This document shows, one piece after another, positions 11,009-21,447 of a stretch of DNA of 64,000 nucleotides. The stretch covers positions 124,001 through 188,000 of the forward strand of contig NZ_QOVA01000005.1 of the NCBI RefSeq assembly GCF_003332275.1. The letters are read 5' to 3'. The DNA is from Edaphovirga cremea. Lineage in GTDB: Bacteria > Pseudomonadota > Gammaproteobacteria > Enterobacterales > Enterobacteriaceae. The position numbers and the translations under genes were made by a program. Numbering within the stretch: position 1 is the first letter of the stretch; the number at the start of each line of letters is the position of its first letter. The notes beneath the pieces are model-generated. The model saw only the letters and a list, made by a program, of their open reading frames with translations, ran no database searches and had not been told where the DNA came from.

Positions 11009-12331
11009 TCAGCCCCGCCACTGCGGCACGCGCAAACTGATGATCAAACCGTGGGGAACGGCGTTGCGTGCATCGACCTGACCATTGTGCGCCAGCATCA
11101 CTTTTCGGGTGATTGCCAGCCCGAGACCGTAACCTTTGCCCGACAGCGGTGACTTCACCCTTACAAAGGGATCGAAAATACTTGAGAGTTTACTCTCCTC
11201 AACACCCGGCCCCTGATCGGCAACATCAATCTGGAATTGATGATCGACCGTTGCCAGCGACACCGTTACGCTCTGCCCTTTCACCGAAAAGCGTAGAGCG
11301 TTGCGCACCACATTGTCCACCGCCCGGCGCATCAACTCGGCATTTCCCTTTACGGTATATTCTTGCCCTTCATTCGCTTGAAGAATGATATCGACTCCAG
11401 GGATCTGCGCCTCATAGCGCGCATCATTGACGACGGCATCCACCAGCCCCAGCAGGTCAAAATACTCCTCATCGGGGATAGTGCTGTTTTCAGCACGCGA
11501 GAGCGCCAGCAGTTCGCCAATCATCTTATCCAGCCGCCCAGCCTCATGCTCAATTCTTTGCAGTGAATTTTCGACATTTTTGGGCGTTTGCCGCGCCAGA
11601 CCGATTGCCAGTTGCAGTCGAGCCAGCGGCGAACGCAGTTCGTGCGAGACATCATGCAGTAGCTCCTCACGGGCACGAACCAGAACCTCGAGACGTTCGG
11701 CCATCGAATCGAAATCCCGTGCCACGAAGGTCAGTTCGTCATGCCGCCGTCGCATACTCGGAAAAAGCCTGACCGACAGATCGCCCTGCGCCACGCGGTC
11801 AAAAGCATCACGCAGCATTTGCATCGGACGGGTCAGGTTCCACGCCAGCACGGTACTTAACAACAATCCGCCCAGCGCGCCGATCCAGAGCAATGGCGAC
11901 GGAATATTCAGAATATTGTGCGGCGGCTCCCGACGATATTCGTGCAACAGACCTTCAACATCGTAGCGCAGCCGATACCCTTGCCCATTGGGCCCCTGAA
12001 CAAACTCAACAATTTCATTAGGGATTTTCCCCGGCGCAAGGGAAGTCAGTTTCTCTCCCTCGGCGGGGAGCATGGATGTCGAGACCGAAAAATAGCGTTT
12101 ATCATCCTCCGGCCAGTCCGCCATCATTGCATTGAGCGCGGGCATGCCGCCGGTTTTCAATGTTGAGATCGCCGAGGTGATTTGCAGTTTGACGAACCGC
12201 CTTGCGATACCGCTTTCCGGTGGCTCATGATTATTGTCGTAGAAGGTGAATACCACCCACAAGACCTGGGTCATGGCGACAAACGTCAGCCAGAAACCCA
12301 GCAGGATTTTCCAGAATAAGCGTCCGCGCAT
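11009..12331 (-). CDS. CpxA-like sensor histidine kinase
   Basis: Membrane sensor kinase of 440 residues with CpxA-like architecture: transmembrane helix 1 (about 9-30), a periplasmic sensing domain (about 31-145), transmembrane helix 2 (about 146-165), HAMP (166-217), a dimerisation/phosphoacceptor domain with H230 in HDVSHELRSPLARLQLA, and an HATPase domain (N box DNVVRNALRFS, G1 DQGPGVEE, GKGYGLGLAI). It starts 4 bases after its response regulator's stop, so the two form an operon. The divergent neighbour is macAB. The periplasmic domain differs from CpxA, so I do not give that name. Control of macAB by this pair is inference from position. Confidence 0.88.
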   Translation of the reverse strand: MRGRLFWKILLGFWLTFVAMTQVLWVVFTFYDNNHEPPESGIARRFVKLQITSAISTLKTGGMPALNAMMADWPEDDKRYFSVSTSMLPAEGEKLTSLAPGKIPNEIVEFVQGPNGQGYRLRYDVEGLLHEYRREPPHNILNIPSPLLWIGALGGLLLSTVLAWNLTRPMQMLRDAFDRVAQGDLSVRLFPSMRRRHDELTFVARDFDSMAERLEVLVRAREELLHDVSHELRSPLARLQLAIGLARQTPKNVENSLQRIEHEAGRLDKMIGELLALSRAENSTIPDEEYFDLLGLVDAVVNDARYEAQIPGVDIILQANEGQEYTVKGNAELMRRAVDNVVRNALRFSVKGQSVTVSLATVDHQFQIDVADQGPGVEESKLSSIFDPFVRVKSPLSGKGYGLGLAITRKVMLAHNGQVDARNAVPHGLIISLRVPQWRG

Positions 12332-12335
12332 GCAA

Positions 12336-13019
12336 TTACCGAATCCGGTAGCCGATGCTGCGCACCGTTTCTATAGTCAGGGCTTCAGCGCCCGGCAACG
12401 TGAGCAGTTTCTGCCGGATATTGCTGATATGGACATCCACACTACGATCGTAGGCTTCACGCGGTCTGCCCAAGCCTTTCTCTGACAATTCATCCTTGGA
12501 GACCACGCGCTCTGGCGAACGCAGCAACAATTCGAGCAAGTTAAATTCTGACGCCGTAAGTTCAAACTCCTTGCCCCGCCATCCACTGCTGCGCGTTGAC
12601 GGATTCAGGGTCAGGTCACCGTAATTGACGGGAGCCGAAGCGGAACGAACTTCTGGCTGCTCTTCGAAACGACGCAATACGGCCCGCAGGCGCGCAACCA
12701 ATTCCCGTGGATAGCAGGGTTTAGGCACGTAGTCGTCGGCCCCCATCTCCAGTCCAATGACCCGATCGATGTTGTCGCCTTTTGCCGTAAGCATGATGAT
12801 GGGCAGGCGGCTGTTCTTGCGCACCTGACGTAATACATCAATCCCACTCATATCAGGCAGCATGATATCGAGGATCATTGCGGTATACTCTCCCGACAGC
12901 GCGCCATCAATGCCTGCCTTCCCCGTCAGCACCAGAGAGGCATTGAAGCCTTCGGCGATCAGATATTCACTGAGCATGGTGCCAAGCTCGAGATCGTCAT
13001 CGACTAGCAGAATTTTCAT
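12336..13019 (-). CDS. OmpR/CpxR-family response regulator
   Basis: Two-domain regulator of 227 residues. The receiver domain has the acidic pocket VDDD near residue 7, the phospho-aspartate D51 in MILDIMLPDMSGID, a conserved Thr in IIMLTAKGD and Lys in DDYVPKPCYPREL. The C-terminal winged helix has FELTASEFNLLELLLRSPER and SVDVHISNIRQKL. It most resembles CpxR and lies first in an operon with the CpxA-like kinase. The 188-base gap to the divergent macA presumably holds promoters for both units and the likely target site; I could not recognise a clear direct-repeat operator. Confidence 0.88.
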   Translation of the reverse strand: MKILLVDDDLELGTMLSEYLIAEGFNASLVLTGKAGIDGALSGEYTAMILDIMLPDMSGIDVLRQVRKNSRLPIIMLTAKGDNIDRVIGLEMGADDYVPKPCYPRELVARLRAVLRRFEEQPEVRSASAPVNYGDLTLNPSTRSSGWRGKEFELTASEFNLLELLLRSPERVVSKDELSEKGLGRPREAYDRSVDVHISNIRQKLLTLPGAEALTIETVRSIGYRIR

Positions 13020-13207
13020 TTTATGGTCTCACTATGCGTATTTTTATCATTTTTACCCCTCTTACCGAGCGGCGCAGCTGCTTTTACTCAATTTTTACAC
13101 ATTCATGAAGATACCTAGATCGCTCCCGTATAATAAGCACGGTAAATTGATATCTGCAGTTTCTCATTTTTGGCGTTAGTCAGCATTACGGAGATCGGTG
13201 AATCACA

Positions 13208-14407
13208 ATGGAAAGAGGCACATCATCCAGGCGTTGGGGCATTATCATCCTGCTTATCGTGATAATAGGTGCCGCAGCCTATGCCTACCACGTATTTTCA
13301 GCCAAGCCGTTAACGGGTTACATCACTGCGGTGGCAGAAAAACGCAACCTGGAACAAACCGTTTTGGCTGATGGTACGATTGAGGCACAAAAACAGGTCA
13401 GCGTGGGCGCGCAGGTCTCAGGGCAAATCAAGGTGTTGCATGTTGCATTGGGTGATAAGGTGAAAAAAGGTCAGTTGATTACCGAAATTGATGACCTGAC
13501 CCAGCAGAACAGCCTGAAAGATTCTGAAGCCGCGCTGAAGAATGTCGAGGCTCAGCACGCATCCAAAATAGCGATGCTGCGTAACGACAAGTTGGCCTTT
13601 GAACGCCAGGGCAAGATTCTGGCGAAAGGTGTGGGTGCTCAGGCTGATTTCGACAGTGCCAGAGCCACGTTTGATGCCACGCAGGCTGACATTAAAGCGC
13701 TGGAAGCCCAGATCGCCCAGGCACAAATCGCGGTGAGCACGGCTCAGCTCAATCTGGGGTACACCAAGATCAGTTCGCCCATTGATGGCACGGTGGTAGC
13801 CATTCCCGTTGAAGAGGGGCAAACGGTCAACGCCGTGCAAAGCACGCCAACCATCATCAAAGTGGCACACCTGGATACCATGACCATCGAAGCGCAGATT
13901 TCCGAAGCCGACGTGATCAAGGTAAAAACCGGTATGCCGGTCTATTTCACCATTCTCGGCCAGCCAGAGAAACGATACAGCGCCACACTGAGGGCCATTG
14001 AACCTGCGCCGGACTCGATTAACGACGACACCACAACGTCGTTAAGTTCCAGTTCCAGCAGTTCGTCCACGTCTACTGCCATTTACTACAACGGCCTGTT
14101 TGATGTGGCAAACCCGGATGGCGTGCTGCGCATCTCCATGACTGCGCAGGTCTATATCATCTTGCAGAGCGAAAAGGATGCGATTGTGGTGCCCGCCACG
14201 GCGCTGGATCATGACGGCCAGAAAACCACGGTGCAAGTGGTGGATGCGAAAGGCAATATCAGCCGCCGCACGGTCAACGTCGGGATCAATAACAATGTTG
14301 ATGCGCAGATACTTTCTGGCGTTCAGGAAGGTGAACAGGTGATTGTCAGTCAGGGCAGCACGACAGCCGCTGGCATGCGGCATATGGGTCCACCGAGGGG
14401 TATGTAA
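13208..14407 (+). CDS. macA: MacA, periplasmic adaptor of the MacAB-TolC exporter
   Basis: Membrane fusion protein linking the ABC transporter MacB to TolC; the E. coli system exports macrolides, heat-stable toxin and protoporphyrin. It has 399 residues: cytoplasmic start, one membrane helix (about 10-30), lipoyl-like half-motif ([20 protein letters not shown]), coiled-coil hairpin (about 95-185), second lipoyl half ([20 protein letters not shown]), beta barrel and membrane-proximal domain. It is about 28 residues longer than E. coli MacA; part of this is a low-complexity stretch with eight consecutive serines at 280-287 (TTTSLSSSS...). Its stop overlaps the macB start by one base (TAATG). 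Its divergent neighbours are a two-component system. Confidence 0.93.
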   Translation: MERGTSSRRWGIIILLIVIIGAAAYAYHVFSAKPLTGYITAVAEKRNLEQTVLADGTIEAQKQVSVGAQVSGQIKVLHVALGDKVKKGQLITEIDDLTQQNSLKDSEAALKNVEAQHASKIAMLRNDKLAFERQGKILAKGVGAQADFDSARATFDATQADIKALEAQIAQAQIAVSTAQLNLGYTKISSPIDGTVVAIPVEEGQTVNAVQSTPTIIKVAHLDTMTIEAQISEADVIKVKTGMPVYFTILGQPEKRYSATLRAIEPAPDSINDDTTTSLSSSSSSSSTSTAIYYNGLFDVANPDGVLRISMTAQVYIILQSEKDAIVVPATALDHDGQKTTVQVVDAKGNISRRTVNVGINNNVDAQILSGVQEGEQVIVSQGSTTAAGMRHMGPPRGM

Positions 14408-16377
14408 TGAACCAGCCGGATGCCCGTCCCCTGCTTGAGCTAAAGGGAATCACCCGTCAATTTCTGGCGGGTGAACAGACCATTACTGTTCTGAAAAATA
14501 TCAATCTGACGATCAACGCCGGTGAAATGGTGGCGATTGTCGGAGCCTCAGGTTCAGGCAAATCCACACTGATGAATTTGCTCGGCTGTCTTGATAAACC
14601 GACGTCGGGGGAATACCGCGTCGCAGGCAAAATTACCCGCGATCTCAATAGCGATCAATTGGCGGAGCTACGCCGTGAACACTTTGGCTTCATCTTTCAA
14701 CGCTATCACTTGCTCGGCGATCTGACCGCACAGGGCAATGTGGAAGTTCCTGCCATCTATGCAGGTAAGGCGCGTGATACCCGCCGACAGCGTGCGGCTG
14801 CACTGTTGACCCGTCTTGGATTGACCGAGCGTCTCACCTATCGGCCCAGTCAGTTGTCGGGCGGACAGCAGCAGCGCGTCAGTATTGCGCGAGCGCTGAT
14901 CAACGGTGGCGAAGTGATTCTGGCCGATGAGCCAACTGGCGCACTGGATACCCACAGCGGCAATGAAGTGATCTCCATCCTGAAGGATCTGCATGCGCAG
15001 GGACACACCATCGTGATTGTGACCCACGACATGCAGGTTGCGCAGCACGCAGAGCGGATCATCGAGATCAGCGACGGCGAGATAATTAACGATCGTCTTC
15101 ATCCGCAGGAAAATCCACGCCCTAAAACGACACGATTGGCAGAGAAAAATCAGCGGGCGGGCAGCCATTGGCAAGCGCAGCGCGACCGCTTCAGTGATGC
15201 GTTCAAAATGGCGCTGCTGGCGATGTCCTCTCAGCGATTGCGTACTTTCCTGACCATGCTGGGCATCATTATCGGTATCGCCTCGGTGGTGTCGGTGGTG
15301 GCGCTGGGGAAAGGATCGCAGGAAAAAATCCTGTCGGACATCAACGCGATGGGAACCAGTACGCTGGAGATTTTCCCCGGAAAAGATTTTGGCGACATGC
15401 GTTCCGCCGCGATCCAAACCCTGCGGGCCAGTGACGCCACCGCGCTGGCGCAGCAGGGCTATGTGCACAGCGTCACACCGAGCGTCTCGAAAAGCACCAC
15501 GCTGCGCTTTAGCAGCCAGTCCGTTTCTGGCATGGTCAACGGCGTAGGTGAACAATATTTTCAGGTACGCGATTATACGATCGATCAGGGAATGGCCTTC
15601 AATCGCGCCAGCGTCGATAACCTGATGCAGGAAGCGGTCATTGATGAAAACACCCGCGATAAACTGTTCCTCAACGGTGAAAACCCCATCGGCCAGGTGA
15701 TTTTACTGGGATCGCTACCGAGCAGGATCATCGGTGTGGCGACGAAAAAAAAGGGCGGTTTTGGCAGTGACGAAAACCTCAACGTCTGGATCCCCTATAG
15801 CACCGCGATGAAGCGCATGATCGGTCAGTCGTATCTCAGCAGCATCACCGTGCGGGTGAAAGACAATATTAACCTCAGCGTCGCTGAAGACGGTGTGACG
15901 AAACTATTGACCCAACGTCACGGCACCAAAGATTTTTTCGTGATGAATACCGACAGCATTCGCCAGACCATTGAAAGCGCCACCAATACCATGACGTTGC
16001 TGGTGTCTATGATCGCGTTAATCTCGCTCATCGTTGGCGGTATCGGGGTGATGAACATCATGCTGGTGTCCGTGACGGAACGCACCCGGGAAATTGGGGT
16101 ACGCATGGCAGTCGGCGCGCGCGCCAGCGATATCATGCAGCAATTCCTGATCGAAGCGGTGTTGGTCTGCCTGTTGGGTGGTTTGCTGGGCGTGCTGCTC
16201 TCACTGTTGATTGGCGTGCTGTTCAGCCAGTTAAACAGCAGTTTCGCGATGGTCTATTCGGTGACGTCGATTGTTGCCGCTTTCGTCTGTTCGAGTCTGA
16301 TTGGGGTGATTTTCGGCTTTTTCCCGGCAAAACGCGCTGCCGAAATGGATCCGATTCACGCACTGGAAAGGGAATAA
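14407..16377 (+). CDS. macB: MacB, ABC transporter of the MacAB-TolC exporter
   Basis: ATPase/permease of the tripartite exporter, which works as a mechanotransmission pump without carrying substrate through the membrane itself. The 656 residues (E. coli 648) comprise an N-terminal nucleotide-binding domain with Walker [13 protein letters not shown], signature [15 protein letters not shown] and Walker [13 protein letters not shown]; a transmembrane helix near 275-300 ([20 protein letters not shown]); a large periplasmic domain (about 305-520); and three C-terminal helices including [20 protein letters not shown]. All ATPase motifs are intact. It is coupled to macA by a one-base overlap. In E. 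coli this map position holds pdxK-yfeK-yfeS, so macAB with its two-component system is a different local cargo. Confidence 0.94.
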   Translation: MNQPDARPLLELKGITRQFLAGEQTITVLKNINLTINAGEMVAIVGASGSGKSTLMNLLGCLDKPTSGEYRVAGKITRDLNSDQLAELRREHFGFIFQRYHLLGDLTAQGNVEVPAIYAGKARDTRRQRAAALLTRLGLTERLTYRPSQLSGGQQQRVSIARALINGGEVILADEPTGALDTHSGNEVISILKDLHAQGHTIVIVTHDMQVAQHAERIIEISDGEIINDRLHPQENPRPKTTRLAEKNQRAGSHWQAQRDRFSDAFKMALLAMSSQRLRTFLTMLGIIIGIASVVSVVALGKGSQEKILSDINAMGTSTLEIFPGKDFGDMRSAAIQTLRASDATALAQQGYVHSVTPSVSKSTTLRFSSQSVSGMVNGVGEQYFQVRDYTIDQGMAFNRASVDNLMQEAVIDENTRDKLFLNGENPIGQVILLGSLPSRIIGVATKKKGGFGSDENLNVWIPYSTAMKRMIGQSYLSSITVRVKDNINLSVAEDGVTKLLTQRHGTKDFFVMNTDSIRQTIESATNTMTLLVSMIALISLIVGGIGVMNIMLVSVTERTREIGVRMAVGARASDIMQQFLIEAVLVCLLGGLLGVLLSLLIGVLFSQLNSSFAMVYSVTSIVAAFVCSSLIGVIFGFFPAKRAAEMDPIHALERE

Positions 16378-16382
16378 AACAG

Positions 16383-16415
16383 ACGCGTCTCTTCTGGTCA
16401 GATGAAGAGACGCGT
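16383..16415. terminator. hairpin between convergent macB and cysM
   Basis: ACGCGTCTCTTC (16383-16394) and GAAGAGACGCGT (16404-16415) form a perfect 12-bp stem with a 9-base loop between the 3' ends of two convergent genes. The U-tract is weak on both sides, but the position supports termination. Confidence 0.65.
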
Positions 16416-16421
16416 TCAGAA

Positions 16422-17306
16422 TTACTGATCGAAGACGCCGGTCGAGAGATAACGATCGCCGCGATCGCAAATAATCGCCACCACCACGCCGCCCGGATTG
16501 GCCTTGGCAATCCGCAACGCGCCAGCAACGGCACCGCCCGAACTGACACCACAGAAAATCCCTTCCCGCTGCGCCAGCAGACGCATAGTCTGCTCCGCCT
16601 CGAGTTGAGTGATGTCCAGTACGTCATCCACCAGCTCTGGCTGGAAAATTCCCGGCAGATAAGCGGGCGACCAACGGCGGATACCCGGAATGCTGCTGCC
16701 TTCCGCCGGTTGCAGCCCAACCACCGTGACCGATGGATTCTGACTTTTCAGATAACGGCTCACGCCCGTCACGGTACCCGTCGTGCCCATACTGGAAACG
16801 AAATGGCTGATCCGCCCTGCGGTTTGCTGCCAGATTTCGGGTCCAGTGGTAGTGAAATGCGCCAGTGGGTTATCAGGATTGTTAAACTGGTCGAGCACCT
16901 TGCCCTGCCCCTCCAATTCCATCTCCCGTGCCAGATCGCGCGCACCTTCCATACCTACTTCCCGACTGACCAGCAACAGTTCGGCACCATAGGCACGCAT
17001 TGCCGTTTGTCGTTCCAGGCTCATATTTTCTGGCATCAATAATTTGAGATGATAGCCTTTCATGGCAGCAATCATCGCCAGCGCGATACCGGTATTACCG
17101 CTGGTCGCCTCGATCAGGGTATCACCCGGTACGATCTCACCGCGTAATTCAGCCTGCTGGATCATCGACAACGCGGCGCGATCCTTCACCGAACCAGCGG
17201 GATTATTACCTTCCAGTTTGACCCAGACTTCACTTTCCAGTCCTTGAGCCAAACGTTGTAATTTAACTAACGGCGTATTGCCAATGCATTGTTCCAACGT
17301 TGTCAC
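16422..17306 (-). CDS. cysM: O-acetylserine sulfhydrylase B CysM
   Basis: PLP enzyme that makes cysteine or S-sulfocysteine from O-acetylserine with sulfide or thiosulfate. The start is set at GTG 17306, giving VTTLEQCIGNTPLVKLQRLA (294 residues), since E. coli CysM begins at the corresponding point, also with GTG. An ATG at 17339 would add 11 residues without family support and would place the start against a terminator. Key parts: PLP lysine in NNPAGSVKDRAALSM, TSGNTG loop, SSMGTTGTVTGVSRYL, and a C-terminus of IICDRGDRYLSTGVFDQ. That end is about 10 residues shorter than in E. coli. It lies downstream of cysA on the same strand, but a terminator separates them, so it may be transcribed partly on its own. 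Confidence 0.94.
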   Translation of the reverse strand: MTTLEQCIGNTPLVKLQRLAQGLESEVWVKLEGNNPAGSVKDRAALSMIQQAELRGEIVPGDTLIEATSGNTGIALAMIAAMKGYHLKLLMPENMSLERQTAMRAYGAELLLVSREVGMEGARDLAREMELEGQGKVLDQFNNPDNPLAHFTTTGPEIWQQTAGRISHFVSSMGTTGTVTGVSRYLKSQNPSVTVVGLQPAEGSSIPGIRRWSPAYLPGIFQPELVDDVLDITQLEAEQTMRLLAQREGIFCGVSSGGAVAGALRIAKANPGGVVVAIICDRGDRYLSTGVFDQ

Positions 17307-17340
17307 GATTGCTGCCTGATTTCGGTAAGTGTCGTACATG

Positions 17341-17366
17341 AAAAAGGGCGACCCCAGGGCCGCCCT
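17341..17366 (-). terminator. terminator after cysA, before cysM
   Basis: On the reverse strand AGGGCG-GCCCTGGGGT-CGCCCT is followed by TTTT, 25 bases after the cysA stop. It would end or attenuate the cysPTWA transcript before cysM. Confidence 0.75.
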
Positions 17367-17390
17367 CGCGAACTGTGTGCTCCAAAATTA

Positions 17391-18485
17391 TCAGGCAGTT
17401 TGCGCTAACGCAACAGGTTGTAACGGTTGATCGCCCGCATACAAACGCGCATTGAGGCTGCCCACGTAATAACGGCTGCCGCGCTGCGGTGCCGGGGCGC
17501 TCTCATCTTCAGCCAAAACCACGCTGATCGGCTCCTGATGCCAGCCAACCGGCTGAACGGTCAATTGCCAGAAATGGCCGCGCGGGCTGACTTCCAGCAC
17601 CTGTACCGGCAGCGGGCAACGGGTACTGCTCTGGGTGCTGATCTCCATCTCCCACGGACGCAGGAACAGATCGACGTCGCCCTGATGCAGCGGCGCATAT
17701 TCCAGCGGCCAATGGTGCGGGCCGACATAAAGTTGCGAACCACGGATCTCGCCGCTGAGCCGGTTAACTTCACCGAGGAATTCCAGCACAAAACGGGTTG
17801 CCGGATCGCGCCACACTTCGTCTGGCGTGCCGACCTGCTCGATATTCCCCTGACTCATCACCACCACGCGATCGGCCACTTCCATGGCCTCTTCCTGATC
17901 GTGGGTCACGAAGACGCTGGTGAATTTCAACTCTTCATGCAACTGACGCAGCCAGCGGCGCAGCTCTTTACGCACCTGGGCATCAAGTGCCCCGAACGGT
18001 TCGTCGAGCAGTAAAATCTGCGGTTCCACGGCCAGTGCGCGAGCCAACGCAACGCGCTGCTTCTGACCGCCAGAAAGTTGTGAAGGATAGCGGTTGGCAA
18101 AATTCGACAGTTGCACCATTTCCAGCAGTTGCGTCACTTTCTGTTTAATCGCTGCGGCATTGGGTCGCTCGCGGCGCGGTAACACGGTCAGACCAAAGGC
18201 GATATTGTCGAAAACCGTCATGTGGCGAAACAGCGCGTAGTGCTGGAAAACAAACCCGACCTGACGATCGCGGGCATGCAGTCGGGTAACGTCTTTGCCA
18301 TGAAAGCTCAGTTGACCGCTGTTCTGGTGCTCCAGACCTGCAATGATACGCAGCAGCGTGGTTTTACCGGAACCGGACGGTCCCAGCAGTGCCACCATCT
18401 GACCAGAAGGAATATCGAGCGAGATATCGTTCAACACTTTGGTGCGGTCAAAATATTTACTGATTTTATTAATCTCAATGCTCAT
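17391..18485 (-). CDS. cysA: sulfate/thiosulfate ABC transporter ATPase CysA
   Basis: Energises sulfate and thiosulfate uptake by CysT/CysW. The start is ATG 18485 ([20 protein letters not shown], 364 residues, E. coli 365) with a strong AGGAGG-type Shine-Dalgarno inside the end of cysW; six extra upstream codons are not part of the family. Motifs: Walker [14 protein letters not shown]-loop [14 protein letters not shown], signature [15 protein letters not shown], Walker [13 protein letters not shown], switch [16 protein letters not shown], and a C-terminal TOBE-type regulatory region. It overlaps cysW by 11 bases. Confidence 0.97.
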   Translation of the reverse strand: MSIEINKISKYFDRTKVLNDISLDIPSGQMVALLGPSGSGKTTLLRIIAGLEHQNSGQLSFHGKDVTRLHARDRQVGFVFQHYALFRHMTVFDNIAFGLTVLPRRERPNAAAIKQKVTQLLEMVQLSNFANRYPSQLSGGQKQRVALARALAVEPQILLLDEPFGALDAQVRKELRRWLRQLHEELKFTSVFVTHDQEEAMEVADRVVVMSQGNIEQVGTPDEVWRDPATRFVLEFLGEVNRLSGEIRGSQLYVGPHHWPLEYAPLHQGDVDLFLRPWEMEISTQSSTRCPLPVQVLEVSPRGHFWQLTVQPVGWHQEPISVVLAEDESAPAPQRGSRYYVGSLNARLYAGDQPLQPVALAQTA

Positions 18486-19350
18486 TTCTTTCCTCCTGTT
18501 CAAGACGACTGTTATGGCGAGCCAAACGCCATTGCAGGCCGCTTTTCAGAAATAGGGTAACGATCGCCATCAGGGTCAACAGCGCAGCGGCAGTAAAGGC
18601 GCCAGCGGTGTTGTAATCCTGATGCAGTAATTCAACTTGCAGCGGCAGCGTGTAGGTCTCACCGCGAATCGACCCGGAAACCACCGAAACTGCACCAAAC
18701 TCACCAATCGCCCGGGCATTGGTCAGCACCACGCCGTACAGCAGCGCCCAGCGGATGTTCGGCAACGTAACGCGGCGGAACATCTGCCAGCCGGAGGCAC
18801 CCAGCAAAATTGCCGCTTCATCTTCCTGACTCCCCTGGCTCAGCATGGTAGGAACCAGTTCGCGAACAACAAACGGACAGGTAACGAAAACCGTAACCAG
18901 CACCATACCCGGCCACGCAAACATCAATTGGATGTTATGGCTATCGAGCCAGCCGCCAACCGGCCCGTTGGTACCGTAAAACAACAGATACAGCAAACCC
19001 GCAACCACGGGTGAGACGGCAAAAGGAATATCGATCAGCGTCAACAGCAACTGGCGGCCACGGAAATTAAATCGCGTCACCAACCAGGCCAGGGTCACAC
19101 CGAAGACTAGGTTCACCGGCACGGTAATCAGCGCCACCAGTACGGTCAGCCAGATCGCGTGCAACATATCCGGATCCTGCAAATTCTGCCAGACCACCGC
19201 GGCCCCGCTGGAAAACGCGGTAACAAAGATGGCAATCAGCGGCACCAGCAGAAACAGGCCGGAAATCACCACGCCCAGCGCAATCAGCGACCATTTACCC
19301 CAGTCAAAACGCGGGCGGGTTGCGCCATTAAATACGGATACGTCGGCCAT
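18475..19350 (-). CDS. cysW: sulfate/thiosulfate ABC transporter permease CysW
   Basis: Inner-membrane permease of the sulfate/thiosulfate transporter, paired with CysT. It has 291 residues (E. coli 291), with hydrophobic segments at about 20-45, 65-95, 100-125, 140-160, 205-235 and 250-270, and the EAA loop that contacts CysA ([20 protein letters not shown]). Its ATG overlaps the cysT stop by one base (TAATG), and its end overlaps cysA, indicating tight translational coupling in the cysPTWA operon. Confidence 0.96.
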   Translation of the reverse strand: MADVSVFNGATRPRFDWGKWSLIALGVVISGLFLLVPLIAIFVTAFSSGAAVVWQNLQDPDMLHAIWLTVLVALITVPVNLVFGVTLAWLVTRFNFRGRQLLLTLIDIPFAVSPVVAGLLYLLFYGTNGPVGGWLDSHNIQLMFAWPGMVLVTVFVTCPFVVRELVPTMLSQGSQEDEAAILLGASGWQMFRRVTLPNIRWALLYGVVLTNARAIGEFGAVSVVSGSIRGETYTLPLQVELLHQDYNTAGAFTAAALLTLMAIVTLFLKSGLQWRLARHNSRLEQEERNEH

Positions 19351-20180
19351 TAATGCCCTCCCAGACGCTTGCCAAACCGGCTCTGCAAGGTATTGATGCC
19401 AAACAACAGCACCAGTGACGCCGCCAGAATGACCGAGGCGATGGCGCTTGCCGCCGGGTAATCAAACTCCTGCAAGCGGATAAAAATCATCAGCGAAGTC
19501 ACTTCCGTCTTCCAGGCGATATTGCCCGCGATGAAAATAACTGCGCCGAACTCACCCAGACTGCGGGTAAATGACAGTGCGGTTCCGGCCAGCAGCGCGG
19601 GGGCAACTTCGGGTAACACGACGCGGCGAAAACTCTGCCAGCGTGAAGCACCCAGCGTCTCGGCGGCCTCTTCATATTCCGGCCCCAATTCTTCCAACAC
19701 GGGTTGAACGGTGCGGACCACAAACGGAATACTGGTAAATGCCATCGCGACGGCAATCCCCAGCCAGGTGTAAGACACTTTGATGCCAAACTGCGCCAGC
19801 CATTCACCGTACCAGCCGGTGGTGGAGAACAATCCCGCCAGCGTCAGGCCAGCAACGGCCGTTGGCAGGGCAAAGGGCAGATCCATCAATCCGTCCAGCA
19901 GGCTGCGACCCGGAAACTCATAACGCGTAAGGATCCAGGCCATCAACATACCGAAAAATGCATTGAACAGACTGGCGACGCCTGCGGATATCAGAGTGAC
20001 TTTATAGGCCGCGACCACCTGCTCATTGGTGATCACTTCCCAATATTGTGACCAGCTCATCTGGGCAAGCTGCATCACCAGCGCGCTCAGTGGCAACAAC
20101 AGGATCAGGCAGACGTAGAGCAAACTGCTGCCCATGCTGAGGGTAAACCCCGGTAATACCCGCTTACTCGCCAGCAACAT
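19350..20180 (-). CDS. cysT: sulfate/thiosulfate ABC transporter permease CysT (CysU)
   Basis: Second permease of the sulfate/thiosulfate transporter. It has 276 residues (E. coli 277), beginning [20 protein letters not shown], with six predicted membrane segments and the EAA loop EYEEAAETLGASRWQSFRRV for contact with CysA. Its start overlaps the cysP stop by one base (TAATG) and its stop overlaps the cysW start in the same way. Confidence 0.96.
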   Translation of the reverse strand: MLLASKRVLPGFTLSMGSSLLYVCLILLLPLSALVMQLAQMSWSQYWEVITNEQVVAAYKVTLISAGVASLFNAFFGMLMAWILTRYEFPGRSLLDGLMDLPFALPTAVAGLTLAGLFSTTGWYGEWLAQFGIKVSYTWLGIAVAMAFTSIPFVVRTVQPVLEELGPEYEEAAETLGASRWQSFRRVVLPEVAPALLAGTALSFTRSLGEFGAVIFIAGNIAWKTEVTSLMIFIRLQEFDYPAASAIASVILAASLVLLFGINTLQSRFGKRLGGH

Positions 20181-21202
20181 TACTTATGTCCCTGCTCTAA
20201 CAATTTATCCAACTCACCGCCGTTGGCGAAGTGGGTCTTCATCACATCAGGCCAACTGCCAAACTGGTCATCCACCTTGAATAATTTGGTGTCCGGGAAC
20301 TGGCCCTTTGCCGCATCCATCGCTTTTTGGTCATACACGCGATAGTAGAAACTGGTAATAATCTGCTGCGCCTGTGGGCTATAGAGATATTTCAGATAGG
20401 CTTTTGCTGCCTCCTCGGTACCATTTTTCTCTATGTTGCTATCGACCCACGCCACCGGGAATTCCGCCAGAATGTTTACCTGAGGAACAATGACTTCATA
20501 TTTGTCTTCACCGTACTGCTTACGGATATTGTTCACTTCGGATTCAAAGGTAATCAGCACGTCGCCGAGTCCACGCTCAACAAACGTGGTGGTGGCACCG
20601 CGACCGCCGGTATCAAAGACTTCAACGTTCTTCAGGAAACGCTGCATCTGGTCACGGGTTTTCGCCTGATCGCCCCCATCTTGCTGACTAAATGCGCCCC
20701 AGGCAGCCAGATAGGTATAACGGCCATTACCTGAAGTTTTCGGATTAGGGAAAATCAGCTTCACGTCGCTGCGGGTCAGATCGCTCCAGGTGTGGATCCC
20801 TTTCGGGTTATCTTTGCGCACCAGAAAAGCCATCGTCGAATAGAACGGGGAACTGTTATTAGGTAAACGCGCCTGCCAGTCAGCCGGGATCAGATTGCCA
20901 CGATCATGCAGAATCTGCACATCCGTAACCTGGTTATAGGTGACGACATCCGCTTTCAGCCCCTGCAAGATCGCCAGAGCCTGTTTGGAAGAACCCGCAT
21001 GCGACTGCTTGATGGTCAGCGTGTCGCCTTTATGCTGTTCCTGCCACTGTTTCTGGAAAGGAGGATTAAGTGCAGTAAACAGCTCGCGCGAAACATCATA
21101 CGAGCTGTTGAGTAATTCAGTGGCGGATACCGATCCACTTGCCAGCAAGGCAGCGGTAACACATCCCTGGAGCAACCAGCCTTTCACTAACGTTAGTTTC
21201 AT
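20180..21202 (-). CDS. cysP: periplasmic thiosulfate-binding protein CysP
   Basis: Captures thiosulfate (and sulfate) in the periplasm for the CysTWA transporter. It has 340 residues with a Sec signal peptide (basic start MKLTLVKGW, hydrophobic core, cleavage after SVSA) followed by [20 protein letters not shown]. Family blocks are [40 protein letters not shown] and [19 protein letters not shown]. CysP rather than Sbp is indicated by close agreement with E. coli CysP and by its place at the head of cysPTWA. The AT-rich upstream region (21203-21370) should hold a CysB-dependent promoter; I could not fix its -35/-10. Confidence 0.96.
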   Translation of the reverse strand: MKLTLVKGWLLQGCVTAALLASGSVSATELLNSSYDVSRELFTALNPPFQKQWQEQHKGDTLTIKQSHAGSSKQALAILQGLKADVVTYNQVTDVQILHDRGNLIPADWQARLPNNSSPFYSTMAFLVRKDNPKGIHTWSDLTRSDVKLIFPNPKTSGNGRYTYLAAWGAFSQQDGGDQAKTRDQMQRFLKNVEVFDTGGRGATTTFVERGLGDVLITFESEVNNIRKQYGEDKYEVIVPQVNILAEFPVAWVDSNIEKNGTEEAAKAYLKYLYSPQAQQIITSFYYRVYDQKAMDAAKGQFPDTKLFKVDDQFGSWPDVMKTHFANGGELDKLLEQGHK

Positions 21203-21376
21203 TCTGCACCTTTTTTCTGGAATCCATCATCGGATAGCCCTCATCCGATCCTTTTATGGTTACCAGTGTATTTATAACTTGATGCAGAACAGTAACGCTT
21301 TTATATACTATTTAGTGATTTTCAAGCATCAAATGCTATAAGCCAGAGCGGCTGGGCGTTGTCGTTGGGGAGCAAT

Positions 21377-21447
21377 GCAGATGTGACAGGCCGCACATCT
21401 GCGTAAGAAGCGCATTCAGCCCGGATTGGGACGGGCTGAATGTTTTT
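21377..21447 (+). terminator. two adjacent perfect stem-loops, the second with a plus-strand U-tract
   Basis: Stem 1: GCAGATGTG (21377-21385) with CACATCTGC (21394-21402). Stem 2: CATTCAGCCCG (21413-21423) with CGGGCTGAATG (21432-21442), followed on the plus strand by TTTTT. Both flanking genes (yfeX, cysP) are on the minus strand. In the minus direction stem 2 follows the yfeX stop directly but has only a weak U-tract (CGCTTCTT). It may end yfeX, or mark the 3' end of an unannotated plus-strand RNA. Confidence 0.6.

Noticed and set aside
14668-15555. Minus-strand open frame of 295 codons inside macB
   Set aside because: Shadow of macB codon usage; no Shine-Dalgarno and no recognisable motif.
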